Below, one piece after another: positions 30,501-44,600 of a DNA stretch of 64,000 bases (its first letter is position 1; each line of letters opens with the position of its first letter). The notes beneath the pieces are model-generated. The model did no database searches and was not told the DNA's origin. It saw nothing but the letters and a program-made list of their open reading frames with translations. Made by a program: the position numbers and the translations under genes. The DNA is taken from assembly GCF_910591885.1 (NCBI RefSeq), contig NC_063270.1, forward strand, positions 4,898,001 to 4,962,000. The letters run 5' to 3'. This DNA comes from Bombus terrestris. Taxonomy: Eukaryota > Arthropoda > Insecta > Hymenoptera > Apidae.

Positions 30501-33500
30501 TATAACGTGTAACGTTATATACTATTACGTTATAACGTATAACGTTATATACTATTACGTTATAACGTATAACGTTATATACTATTACGTAATAACGTAT
30601 AACGTTATATACTATTACGGTATGACGTATAACGTTATATACTATTACGTTATAACGTATAACGTTATATACCATTACCTTATAACGTATAACGTTATAT
30701 ACTATTACGTTATAACGTATAACGTTATAGACTATTACGTTATAACGTATAACGTTATATAATATTACGTTATAACGTATAACGTTATATACTACTACTA
30801 TACAACGTGTGACGATATATAGTATTACTATACAACGTGCAGCGTTATGTAGTATTACGTTATAACGTATAACGTTATATAATATTACGTTATAACGTAT
30901 AACGTTATATACTACTACGATACAACGTGTAACGACATATAGTATTACTATACAACGTGCAGCGTTATGTAGTATTACGTTATAACGTGTAACGTTACAT
31001 ACTATTACGTTATAACGTGTAACGTTATATGCTATTACGTTATAATGTATAACGTTATATACTATTACGTTATAACGTATAACGTTATATACTACTACTA
31101 TACAACGTGTAACGATATATAATATTACTATACATCATGCAGCGTTATGTAGTATTACGTTATAACGTGTAACGTTATATACTATTACGTTATAACGTAT
31201 AACGTTATATACTATTACGTTATAACGTATAACGTTATACACAATTACGTTATAACGTGTAACGTCATATATTACTGCGATATAACATATAAAGTTATAT
31301 GCTATTACGTTGTAACGTATAACGTTATATACTAATACGGTATGACGTATAACGTTATATACTATTACGTTATAACGTATAACGTTATATACTATTACGT
31401 TATAACGTATAACGTTATATACTATGACGTAATAACGTATAACGTCATATACTATTACGTTATAACGTATAACGTTATATACTATTACGCTATAACGTAT
31501 AACGTTATATACTACTACGATACAACCTGTAACGACATATGGTATTACTATACAACGTGCAGCGTTATGTAGTATTACGTTATAACGTGTAACGTCATAT
31601 ACTACTACGTTATCATGTGTAACGTTATATACTACTACTATACAACGTGTAACGTTATATACTATTACGTTATAACGTATAACGTTATATACTTTTACGT
31701 AATAACGTATAACGTTATATACTATTACGTTATAACGTATAACGTTATATACTATTACGTTATAACGTGTAACGTTATATATTATTACGTTATAACGTAT
31801 AACGTTATATAATATTACGATATAACGTATAACGTTATATACTACTACGATACAACGTGTAACGACATATAGTATTACTATACAACGTGCAGCGTTATGT
31901 AGTATTACGTTATAATGTGTAACGGTATATACTACTACGTTATAATGTATAACGGTATATACTATTACGTTATAACGTATAACGTTATATACTGTTACGC
32001 TATAACGTATGACGTTATATTCTTTTACGTTCGCACGTATAACGTTATATACTATTACGTTATAACGTATAACGTTATATACTATTGCGGTATAACGTAT
32101 AACGTTATACACAATTACGATATAACGTGTAACGTCATATATTACTGCGATATAACATATAACGTTATATACTTTTACGTTCTAACGTATAACGTTATAT
32201 ACTATTACGGTATGACGTATAACGTTATATACTATTACGTTATAACGTATAACGTTATATACTATTACGTTATAACGTATAACGTTATATACTATGACGT
32301 AATAACGTATAACGTCATATACTATTACGTTATAACGTATAACGTTATATAATATTACGTTATAACGTATAACGTTATATACTACTACGATACAACGTGT
32401 AACGACATATAGTATTACTATACAACGTGCAGCGTTATGTAGTATTACGTTATAACGTGTAACGTTACATACTATTACGTTATAACGTATAACGTTATAT
32501 ACTATAACGTAATAACGTATAACGTCATATACTATTACGTTATAACGTATAACGTTATATACTAATACGTTATAACGTATAACGTTATACACTATTACGT
32601 TATAACGTATAACGTTATATAGAATTACGTTATAACGTACAACGTGATACACTACTACATTAAAACGTGTAACGTTATATACTATTACGTTATAACGTAT
32701 AACGTTATATACTATTACGTTATAACGTGTAGCGTTATATACTACTACGATATAACATATAACGTTATATACTTTATTTCCTAACTTATAACGTTATATA
32801 CTATTACGTAATAACGTATAACGTTATATACTATGACGTTATAACGTATAACGTTATATACTATTACGCTATAACGTATAACGTTATACACTATTACGTT
32901 ATAACGGATAACGTTATATAGAATTACGTCATAACGTACAACGTTATATACTATTACATTATAACGTGTAACGTTATATACTATTACGTTATAACGTATA
33001 ACGTTATATACTATTACGTTATAACGTATAACGTTATATGCTATTACGTTATAATGTATAACGTTATATACTATTACGTTATAACGTATAACGTTATATA
33101 CTACTACTATACAACGTGTAACGATATATAATATTTCTATACATCATGCAGCGTTATGTAGTATTACGTTATAACGTGTAACGTTATATACTATTACGTT
33201 ATAACGTATAACGTTATATACTATTACGTTATAACGTATAACGTTATACACAATTACGATATAACGTGTAACGTCATATATTACTGCGATATAACATATA
33301 ACGTTATATACTTTTACGTTCTAACGTATAACGTTATATACTATTACGGTATGACGTATAACGTTATATACTATTACGTTATAACGTACAACGTTATATA
33401 CTGTGACGTAATAACGTATAACGTCATATACTATTACGTTATAACGTATAACGTTATATACTATTACGTTATAACGTATAACGTTATATAATATTACGTT

Positions 33501-35656
33501 ATAACGTATAACGTTATATACTACTACGATACAACGTGTAACGACATATAGTATTACTATACAACGTGCAGCGTTATGTAGTATTACGTTATAACGTGTA
33601 ACGTTATATACTATTACGGTATGACGTATAACGTTATATACTATTACGTTATAACGTATAACGTTATATTCTATTACGTTATAACGTATAACGTTATATA
33701 CTATTACGTTATAACGTATAACGTTATATAGTATTACGCTATAACGCATAACGTTATATACTATTACGTTATAACGTATAACGTTATACACAATTACGTT
33801 ATAACGTGTAACGTCATATATTACTGCGATATAACATATAAAGTTATATGCTATTACGTTGTAACGTATAACGTTATATACTATTACGGTATGACGTATA
33901 ACGTTATATACTATTACGTTATAACGTATAACGTTATATACTATTACGTTATAACGTATAACGTTATATACTATTACGTTATAACGTGTAACGTTATATA
34001 CTACTACCTTATAACATATAACGTTATATACTATTACGTTATAACGTGTAACGTTATATACTACTACGATATGACATATAACGTTATATACTTTATTTCC
34101 TAACTTATAACGTTATATACTATTACGTAATAACGTATAACGTTATATACTATGACGTTATAACGTATAACGTTATATACTATTACGTTATAACGTGTAA
34201 CGTTATATACTACTACGATATGACATATAACGTTATATACTTTATTTCCTAACTTATAACGTTATATACTATTACGTAATAACGTATAACGTTATATAGT
34301 ATGACGTTATAACGTATAACGTTATATACTATTACGTTATAACGTATAACGTTATATACTATTACGTTATAACGTATAACGTTATATAATATTACGTTAT
34401 AACGTATAACGTTATATACTACTACGATACAACGTGTAACGACATATAGTATTACTATACAACGTGCAGCGTTATGTAGTATTACGTTATAACGTGTAAC
34501 GTTACATACTATTACGTTATAACGTATAACGTTATATACTATAACGTAATAACGTATAACGTCATATACTATTACGTTATAACGTATAACGTTATATACT
34601 AGTACGTTATAACGTATAACGTTATACACTATTACGTTATAACGTATAACGTTATATAGAATTACGTTATAACGTACAACGTGATACACTACTACATTAA
34701 AACGTGTAACGTTATATACTATTACGTTATAACGTATAACGTTATATACTATTACGTTATAACGTATAACGTTATATACTATTACGTTATAACGTGTAAC
34801 GTTATATACTACTACCTTATAACATATAACGTTATATACTATTACGTTATAACGTGTAGCGTTATATACTACTACGATATAACATATAACGTTATATACT
34901 TTATTTCCTAACTTATAACGTTATATACTATTACGTAATAACGTATAACGTTATATACTATGACGTTATAACGTATAACGTTATATACTATTACGCTATA
35001 ACGTATAACGTTATACACTATTACGTTATAACGGATAACGTTATATAGAATTACGTCATAACGTACAACGTTATATACTATTACATTATAACGTGTAACG
35101 TTATATACTATTACGTTATAACGTATAACGTTATATACTATTACGTTATAACGTATAACGTTATATGCTATTACGTTATAATGTATAACGTTATATACTA
35201 TTACGTTATAACGTACAACGTTATATACTACTACTATACAACGTGTAACGATATATAATATTTCTATACATCATGCAGCGTTATGTAGTATTACGTTATA
35301 ACGTGTAACGTTATATACTATTACGTTATAACGTATAACGTTATATACTATTACGTTATAACGTATAACGTTATACACAATTACGATATAACGTGTAACG
35401 TCATATATTACTGCGATATAACATATAACGTTATATACTTTTACGTTCTAACGTATAACGTTATATACTATTACGGTATGACGTATAACGTTATATACTA
35501 TTACGTTATAACGTATAACGTTATATACTATTACGTTATAACGTACAACGTTATATACTGTGACGTAATAACGTATAACGTCATATACTATTACGTTATA
35601 ACGTATAACGTTATATACTATTACGTTATAACGTATAACGTTATATAATATTACGT
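24534..35656. repeat. Higher-order unit, copy 2 (11,123 bp)
   Basis: This copy matches copy 1 throughout at a constant offset of 11,123. I found five differences: 15456 C/26579 G, 16412 T/27535 A, 17908 C/29031 A, 19468 T/30591 A, and 22608 C/33731 G. Where a third or internal copy is available, 27535, 29031 and 30591 look private to this copy. The seven 29-bp monomers are at 26026, 28065, 29924, 32773, 34092, 34241 and 34900. Five differences in 11 kb imply a very recent duplication, or an assembly duplication error that needs to be excluded. Confidence 0.92.
25135..29212. repeat. Nested 2,039-bp tandem pair in copy 2
   Basis: This is the equivalent of 14012-18089, shifted by 11,123 bp. Its 29-bp variants are at 26026 and 28065, again 2,039 apart. 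The two members differ at several sites, such as 27535, and so are less alike than the two 11,123-bp units are. This supports the order 2,039-bp event first, 11,123-bp event later. Confidence 0.83.
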
Positions 35657-38600
35657 TATAACGTATAACGTTATATACTACTACGATACAACGTGTAACG
35701 ACATATAGTATTACTATACAACGTGCAGCGTTATGTAGTATTACGTTATAACGTGTAACGTTATATACTATTACGGTATGACGTATAACGTTATATACTA
35801 TTACGTTATAACGTATAACGTTATATTCTATTACGTTATAACGTATAACGTTATATAGTATTACGCTATAACGCATAACGTTATATACTATTACGTTATA
35901 ACGTATAACGTTATACACAATTACGTTATAACGTGTAACGTCATATATTACTGCGATATAACATATAAAGTTATATGCTATTACGTTGTAACGTATAACG
36001 TTATATACTATTACGGTATGACGTATAACGTTATATACTATTACGTTATAACGTATAACGTTATATACTATTACGTTATAACGTATAACGTTATATACTA
36101 TTACGTTATAACGTGTAACGTTATATACTACTACCTTATAACATATAACGTTATATACTATTACGTTATAACGTGTAACGTTATATACTACTACGATATG
36201 ACATATAACGTTATATACTTTTACGTTCTAACGTATAACGTTATATACTATTACGGTATGACGTATAACGTTATATACTATTACGTTATAACGTATAACG
36301 TTATATACTATTACGTTATAACGTATAACGTTATATACTATTACGTTATAACGTGTAACGTTATATACTACTACCTTATAACGTATAACGTTATACACAA
36401 TTACGATATAACGTGTAACGTCATATATTACTGCGATATAACATATAACGTTATATACTTTTACGTTCTAACGTATAACGTTATATACTATTACGGTATG
36501 ACGTATAACGTTATATACTATTACGTTATAACGTATAACGTTATATACTATTACGTTATAACGTACAACGTTATATACTGTGACGTAATAACGTATAACG
36601 TCATATACTATTACGTTATAACGTATAACGTTATATACTATTACGTTATAACGTATAACGTTATATACTATTACGTTATAACGTATAACGTTATATACTA
36701 TTACGTTATAACGTGTAACGTTATATACTACTACCTTATAACATATAACGTTATATACTTTATTTCCTAACTTATAACGTTATATACTATTACGTAATAA
36801 CGTATAACGTTATATACTATGACGTTATAACGTATAACGTTATATACTATTACGTTATAACGTATAACGTTATATACTATTACGTTATAACGTATAACGT
36901 TATATACTATTACGTTATAACGTATAACGTTATATAATATTACGTTATAACGTATAACGTTATATACTACTACGATACAAGGTATAACGACATATAGTAT
37001 TACTATACAACGTGCAGCGTTATGTAGTATTACGTTATAACGTGTAACGTTACATACTATTACGTTATAACGTATAACGTTATATGCTATTACGTTATAA
37101 TGTATAACGTTATATACTATTACGTTATAACGTATAACGTTATATACTACTACTATACAACGTGTGACGATATATAGTATTACTATACAACGTGCAGCGT
37201 TATGTAGTATTACGTTATAACGTATAACGTTATATAATATTACGTTATAACGTATAACGTTATATACTACTACGATACAACGTGTAACGATATATAATAT
37301 TACTATACATCATGCAGCGTTATGTAGTATTACGTTATAACGTGTAACGTTATATACTATTACGTTATAACGTATAACGTTATATACTATTACGTTATAA
37401 CGTATAACGTTATATACTATTACGTTATAACGTATAACGTTATATACTATTACGGTATGACGTATAACGTTATATACTATTACGTTATAACGTATAACGT
37501 TATATACCATTACCTTATAACGTATAACGTTATATACTATTACGTTATAACGTATAACGTTATAGACTATTACGTTATAACGTATAACGTTATATAATAT
37601 TACGTTATAACGTATAACGTTATATACTACTACTATACAACGTGTGACGATATATAGTATTACTATACAACGTGCAGCGTTATGTAGTATTACGTTATAA
37701 CGTATAACGTTATATAATATTACGTTATAACGTATAACGTTATATACTACTACGATACAACGTGTAACGACATATAGTATTACTATACAACGTGCAGCGT
37801 TATGTAGTATTACGTTATAACGTGTAACGTTACATACTATTACGTTATAACGTGTAACGTTATATGCTATTACGTTATAATGTATAACGTTATATACTAT
37901 TACGTTATAACGTATAACGTTATATACTACTACTATACAACGTGTAACGATATATAATATTACTATACATCATGCAGCGTTATGTAGTATTACGTTATAA
38001 CGTGTAACGTTATATACTATTACGTTATAACGTATAACGTTATATACTATTACGTTATAACGTATAACGTTATATACTTTTACGTAATAACGTATAACGT
38101 TATATACTATTACGTTATAACGTATAACGTTATATACTATTACGTTATAACGTGTAACGTTATATATTATTACGTTATAACGTATAACGTTATATAATAT
38201 TACGATATAACGTATAACGTTATATACTACTACGATACAACGTGTAACGACATATAGTATTACTATACAACGTGCAGCGTTATGTAGTATTACGTTATAA
38301 TGTGTAACGGTATATACTACTACGTTATAATGTATAACGGTATATACTATTACGTTATAACGTATAACGTTATATACTGTTACGCTATAACGTATGACGT
38401 TATATTCTTTTACGTTCGCACGTATAACGTTATATACTATTACGTTATAACGTATAACGTTATATACTATTGCGGTATAACGTATAACGTTATACACAAT
38501 TACGATATAACGTGTAACGTCATATATTACTGCGATATAACATATAACGTTATATACTTTTACGTTCTAACGTATAACGTTATATACTATTACGGTATGA

Positions 38601-40770
38601 CGTATAACGTTATATACTATTACGTTATAACGTATAACGTTATATACTATTACGTTATAACGTATAACGTTATATACTATGACGTAATAACGTATAACGT
38701 CATATACTATTACGTTATAACGTATAACGTTATATAATATTACGTTATAACGTATAACGTTATATACTACTACGATACAACGTGTAACGACATATAGTAT
38801 TACTATACAACGTGCAGCGTTATGTAGTATTACGTTATAACGTGTAACGTTACATACTATTACGTTATAACGTATAACGTTATATACTATAACGTAATAA
38901 CGTATAACGTCATATACTATTACGTTATAACGTATAACGTTATATACTAATACGTTATAACGTATAACGTTATACACTATTACGTTATAACGTATAACGT
39001 TATATAGAATTACGTTATAACGTACAACGTGATACACTACTACATTAAAACGTGTAACGTTATATACTATTACGTTATAACGTATAACGTTATATACTAT
39101 TACGTTATAACGTGTAGCGTTATATACTACTACGATATAACATATAACGTTATATACTTTATTTCCTAACTTATAACGTTATATACTATTACGTAATAAC
39201 GTATAACGTTATATACTATGACGTTATAACGTATAACGTTATATACTATTACGCTATAACGTATAACGTTATACACTATTACGTTATAACGGATAACGTT
39301 ATATAGAATTACGTCATAACGTACAACGTTATATACTATTACATTATAACGTGTAACGTTATATACTATTACGTTATAACGTATAACGTTATATACTATT
39401 ACGTTATAACGTATAACGTTATATGCTATTACGTTATAATGTATAACGTTATATACTATTACGTTATAACGTATAACGTTATATACTACTACTATACAAC
39501 GTGTAACGATATATAATATTTCTATACATCATGCAGCGTTATGTAGTATTACGTTATAACGTGTAACGTTATATACTATTACGTTATAACGTATAACGTT
39601 ATATACTATTACGTTATAACGTATAACGTTATACACAATTACGATATAACGTGTAACGTCATATATTACTGCGATATAACATATAACGTTATATACTTTT
39701 ACGTTCTAACGTATAACGTTATATACTATTACGGTATGACGTATAACGTTATATACTATTACGTTATAACGTACAACGTTATATACTGTGACGTAATAAC
39801 GTATAACGTCATATACTATTACGTTATAACGTATAACGTTATATACTATTACGTTATAACGTATAACGTTATATAATATTACGTTATAACGTATAACGTT
39901 ATATACTACTACGATACAACGTGTAACGACATATAGTATTACTATACAACGTGCAGCGTTATGTAGTATTACGTTATAACGTGTAACGTTATATACTATT
40001 ACGGTATGACGTATAACGTTATATACTATTACGTTATAACGTATAACGTTATATTCTATTACGTTATAACGTATAACGTTATATACTATTACGTTATAAC
40101 GTATAACGTTATATAGTATTACGCTATAACGCATAACGTTATATACTATTACGTTATAACGTATAACGTTATACACAATTACGTTATAACGTGTAACGTC
40201 ATATATTACTGCGATATAACATATAAAGTTATATGCTATTACGTTGTAACGTATAACGTTATATACTATTACGGTATGACGTATAACGTTATATACTATT
40301 ACGTTATAACGTATAACGTTATATACTATTACGTTATAACGTATAACGTTATATACTATTACGTTATAACGTGTAACGTTATATACTACTACCTTATAAC
40401 ATATAACGTTATATACTATTACGTTATAACGTGTAACGTTATATACTACTACGATATGACATATAACGTTATATACTTTATTTCCTAACTTATAACGTTA
40501 TATACTATTACGTAATAACGTATAACGTTATATACTATGACGTTATAACGTATAACGTTATATACTATTACGTTATAACGTGTAACGTTATATACTACTA
40601 CGATATGACATATAACGTTATATACTTTATTTCCTAACTTATAACGTTATATACTATTACGTAATAACGTATAACGTTATATAGTATGACGTTATAACGT
40701 ATAACGTTATATACTATTACGTTATAACGTATAACGTTATATACTATTACGTTATAACGTATAACGTTAT
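35657..40770. repeat. Higher-order unit, partial copy 3
   Basis: From 35657 the sequence follows copy 1 at offset 17,958 (copy 2 at 6,835), that is, equivalent to 17.70 kb onward. After the 450-bp gap near 38.07 kb the offsets become 17,508 and 6,385. It contains 29-bp variants at 36759, 39158, 40477 and 40626. At sites that distinguish copies 1 and 2 it has the likely ancestral base (35866 C, 37426 T, 40116 G). It is best read as the continuation of the array that existed before the 11,123-bp duplication. The match to copies 1 and 2 ends between 40.62 and 40.80 kb. Confidence 0.88.
38060..38095. other. Site of a 450-bp in-register deletion in copy 3
   Basis: At about 38073 the sequence joins the equivalent of 20118 to the equivalent of 20569 in copy 1. 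The 450 bp (15 monomers) present in copies 1 and 2 is missing. What is lost includes the ACACAATTACG, AAAGTTATATGC, GTTGTAACG and CGATACAACCTG monomers (copy 1 about 20119-20568, copy 2 about 31242-31691). The join keeps the 30-bp phase, as expected for unequal exchange between canonical monomers. Confidence 0.85.
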
Positions 40771-41610
40771 ATATTATTACGTTATAACGTATAACGTTAT
40801 ATAATATTACGTTATAACGTATAACGTTATATACTACTACGATACAAGGTGTAACGACATATAGTATTACTATACAACGTGCAGCGTTATGTAGTATTAC
40901 GTTATAACGTGTAACGTTACATACTATTACGTTATAACGTATAACGTTATATGCTATTACGTTATAATGTATAACGTTATATACTATTACGTTATAACGT
41001 ATAACGTTATATACTACTACTATACAACGTGTGACGATATATAGTATTACTATACAACGTGCAGCGTTATGTAGTATTACGTTATAACATATAACGTTAT
41101 ATAATATTACGTTATAACGTATAACGTTATATACTACTACGATACAACGTGTAACGATATATAATATTACTATACATCATGCAGCGTTATGTAGTATTAC
41201 GTTATAACGTGTAACGTTATATACTATTACGTTATAACGTATAACGTTATATACTATTACGTTATAACGTATAACGTTATATACTATTACGTTATAACGA
41301 ATAACGTTATATACTATTACGGTATGACGTATAACGTTATATACTATTACGTTATAACGTATAACGTTATATACCATTACCTTATAACGTATAACGTTAT
41401 ATACTATTACGTTATAACGTATAACGTTATAGACTATTACGTTATAACGTATAACGTTATATAATATTACGTTATAACGTATAACGTTATATACTACTAC
41501 TATACAACGTGTGACGATATATAGTATTACTATACAACGTGCAGCGTTATGTAGTATTACGTTATAACGTATAACGTTATATAATATTACGTTATAACGT
41601 ATAACGTTAT
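40620..41610. repeat. Transition fragment, related to 36.75-37.74 kb
   Basis: From about 40.62-40.80 kb the best match switches to the sequence 3,867 bp upstream. The shared rare variant GATACAAGGT (40841 and 36974) and the CATCATGCAG dimer (about 41176 and 37309) fix the offset. The match stops near 41610, where this copy has a canonical monomer and the other has TACTACGATACAACG. It is a truncated start of another unit of the young family. Confidence 0.75.
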
Positions 41611-44600
41611 ATACTATTACGTTATAACGTATAACGTTATATACTGTGACGTAATAACGTATAACGTCATATACTATTACGTTATAACGTATAACGTTAT
41701 ATACTATTACGTTATAACGTATAACGTTATATTCTATTACGTTATAACGTATAACGTTATACACAATTACGTTATAACGTGTAACGTCATATATTACTGC
41801 GATATAACATATAAAGTTATATGCTATTACGTTGTAACGTATAACGTATATACTATTACGTTATAACGTATAACGTTATATACTATTACGTTATAACGTA
41901 TAACGTTATATACTATTACGTTATAACGTATAACGTTATATAATATTACGTTATAACGTATAACGTTATATACTACTACTATACAACGTGTGACGATATA
42001 TAGTATTACTATACAACGTGCAGCGTTATGTAGTATTACGTTATAACGTGTAACGTTATATACTGTTACGCTATGACGCATAACGTTATATACTATTACG
42101 TGATAACGTATAACGTTACATAATATTACGTTATAACGTATAACGTTATATACTACTACGATACAACGTGTAACGACATATAGTATTACTATACAACGTG
42201 CAGCGTTATGTAGTATTACGTTATAATGTGTAACGTTATATACTACTACGTTATAATGTATAACGTTATATACTACTACGATATAACATATAACGTTATA
42301 TACTTTATTTCCTAACTTGTAACGTTATATACTATTACGTAATAACGTATAGGGTTATATACTATTACGTTTTAACGTATAACGTTATATACTATTACGT
42401 AATAACGTATAACGTTATATACTATGACGTTATAACGTATAACATTATATACTATTACGCTATAACGTATAACGTTGTACACTATTACGTTATAACGGAT
42501 AACGTTATATAGAATTACGTCATAACGTACAACGTTATATACTATTACATTAAAACGTGGAACGTTATATACTATTACGTTATAACGTATAACGTTATAT
42601 ACTATTACGTTATAACGTATAACGTTATATACTATTACGTTACAACGTATAACGTTATATACTATTACGTTATAACGTATAACGTTATATAATATTACGT
42701 TATAACGTATAACGTTATATACTACTACGATACAACGTGTAGCGACATATCGTATTACTATACAACGTGCAGCGTTATGTAGTATTACGTTATAACGTGT
42801 AACGTTATATACTACTACGTTATAATGTACAACGTTATATACTATTACGTTATAACGTATAACGTTATATAGTATTACGCTATAACGCATAACGTTATAT
42901 ACTATTACGTTATAACGTGTAACGTTATATACTACTACGATATAACATATAACGTTATATACTTTATTTCCTAACTTATAACGTTATATACTATTACGTA
43001 ATAACGTATAACGTTATATACTATGACGTTATAACGTATAACGTTATATACTATTACGCTATAACGTATAACGTTATACACTATTACGTTATGACGGATA
43101 ACGTTATATACTATTACGCTATAACGTATAACGTTATACACTATTACGTTATAACGTGTAACGTTATATACTATTACGTTATAACGTATAACGTTATATA
43201 CTATTACGTTATAACGTAAAACGTTATATACTATTACGTTATAACGTATAACGTTATATAATATTACGTTATAACGTATAACGTTATATAATATTACGTT
43301 ATAACGTATAACGTTATATACTACTACGATACAACGTGTAACGACATATAGTATTACTATACAACGTGCAGCGTTATGTAGTATTACGTTATAACGTGTA
43401 ACGTTACATACTATTACGTTATAACGTATAACGTTATATACTATTACGTTATAACGTATAACGTATAACGTTATATAATATTACGTTATAACGTATAACG
43501 TTATATACTACTACGATACAACGTGTAACGACATATAGTATTACTATACAACGTGCAGCGTTATGTAGTATTACGTTATAACGTGTAACGTTATATACTA
43601 TTACGGTATGACGTATAACGTTATATACTATTACGTTATAACGTATAACGTTATATACTACTACTATACAGCGTGTAACGATATATAATATTACTATACA
43701 TCATGCAGCGTTATGTAGTATTACGTTATAACGTGTAACGTTATATACTATTACGTTATAACGTATAACGTTATATACTATTACGTTATAACGTATAACG
43801 TTATATACTATTACGTTATAACGTATAACGTATAACGTTATATAATATTACGTTATAACGTATAACGTTATATACTACTACGATACAACGTGTAACGACA
43901 TATAGTATTACTATACAACGTGCAGCGTTATGTAGTATTACGTTATAACGTGTAACGTTATATACTATTACGGTATGACGTATAACGTTATATACTATTA
44001 CGTTATAACGTATAACGTTATATTCTATTACGTTATAAAGTATAACGTTATATACTATTACGTTATAACGTATAACGTTTTATAGTATTACGCTATAACG
44101 CATAACGTTAAATACTATTACGTTATAACGTATAACGTTATACACAATTACGTTATAACGTGTAACGTCATATATTACTGCGATATAACATATAAAGTTA
44201 TATGCTATTACGTTGTAACGTATAACGTATACACTATTACGTTATAACGTATAACGTTATATAATATTACGTTATAACGTATAACGTTATATACTACTAC
44301 TATACAACGTGTGACGATATATAGTATTACTATACAACGTGCAGCGTTATGTAGTATTACGTTATAACGTGTAACGTTATATACTATTACGTTATAACGT
44401 ATAACGTTATATACTATTACGTTATAACGTATAACGTTATATAATATTACGTTATAACGTATAACGTTATATACTACTACTATACAACGTGTGACGATAT
44501 ATAGTATTACTATACAACGTGCAGCGTTATGTAGTATTACGTTATAACGTGTAACGTTATATACTACAACGTTATAATGTATAACGTTATATCCTATGAC

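Larger units (their letters stand above)
16353..40695. repeat. 6,835-bp period underlying the young block
   Basis: About 16353-23187 is one 6,835-bp unit (228 monomers minus five 29-bp variants). Its second copy starts at about 23188, is interrupted at 24533 by the inserted 11,123-bp duplicate, and resumes at 35657, ending near 40695. The second copy is 450 bp short, so its length is 6,385 bp. Markers at 16723/23558, 17490/24325 and 28613/35448 all keep the 6,835 offset. This layered reading is inferred from constant offsets. Confidence 0.7.
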
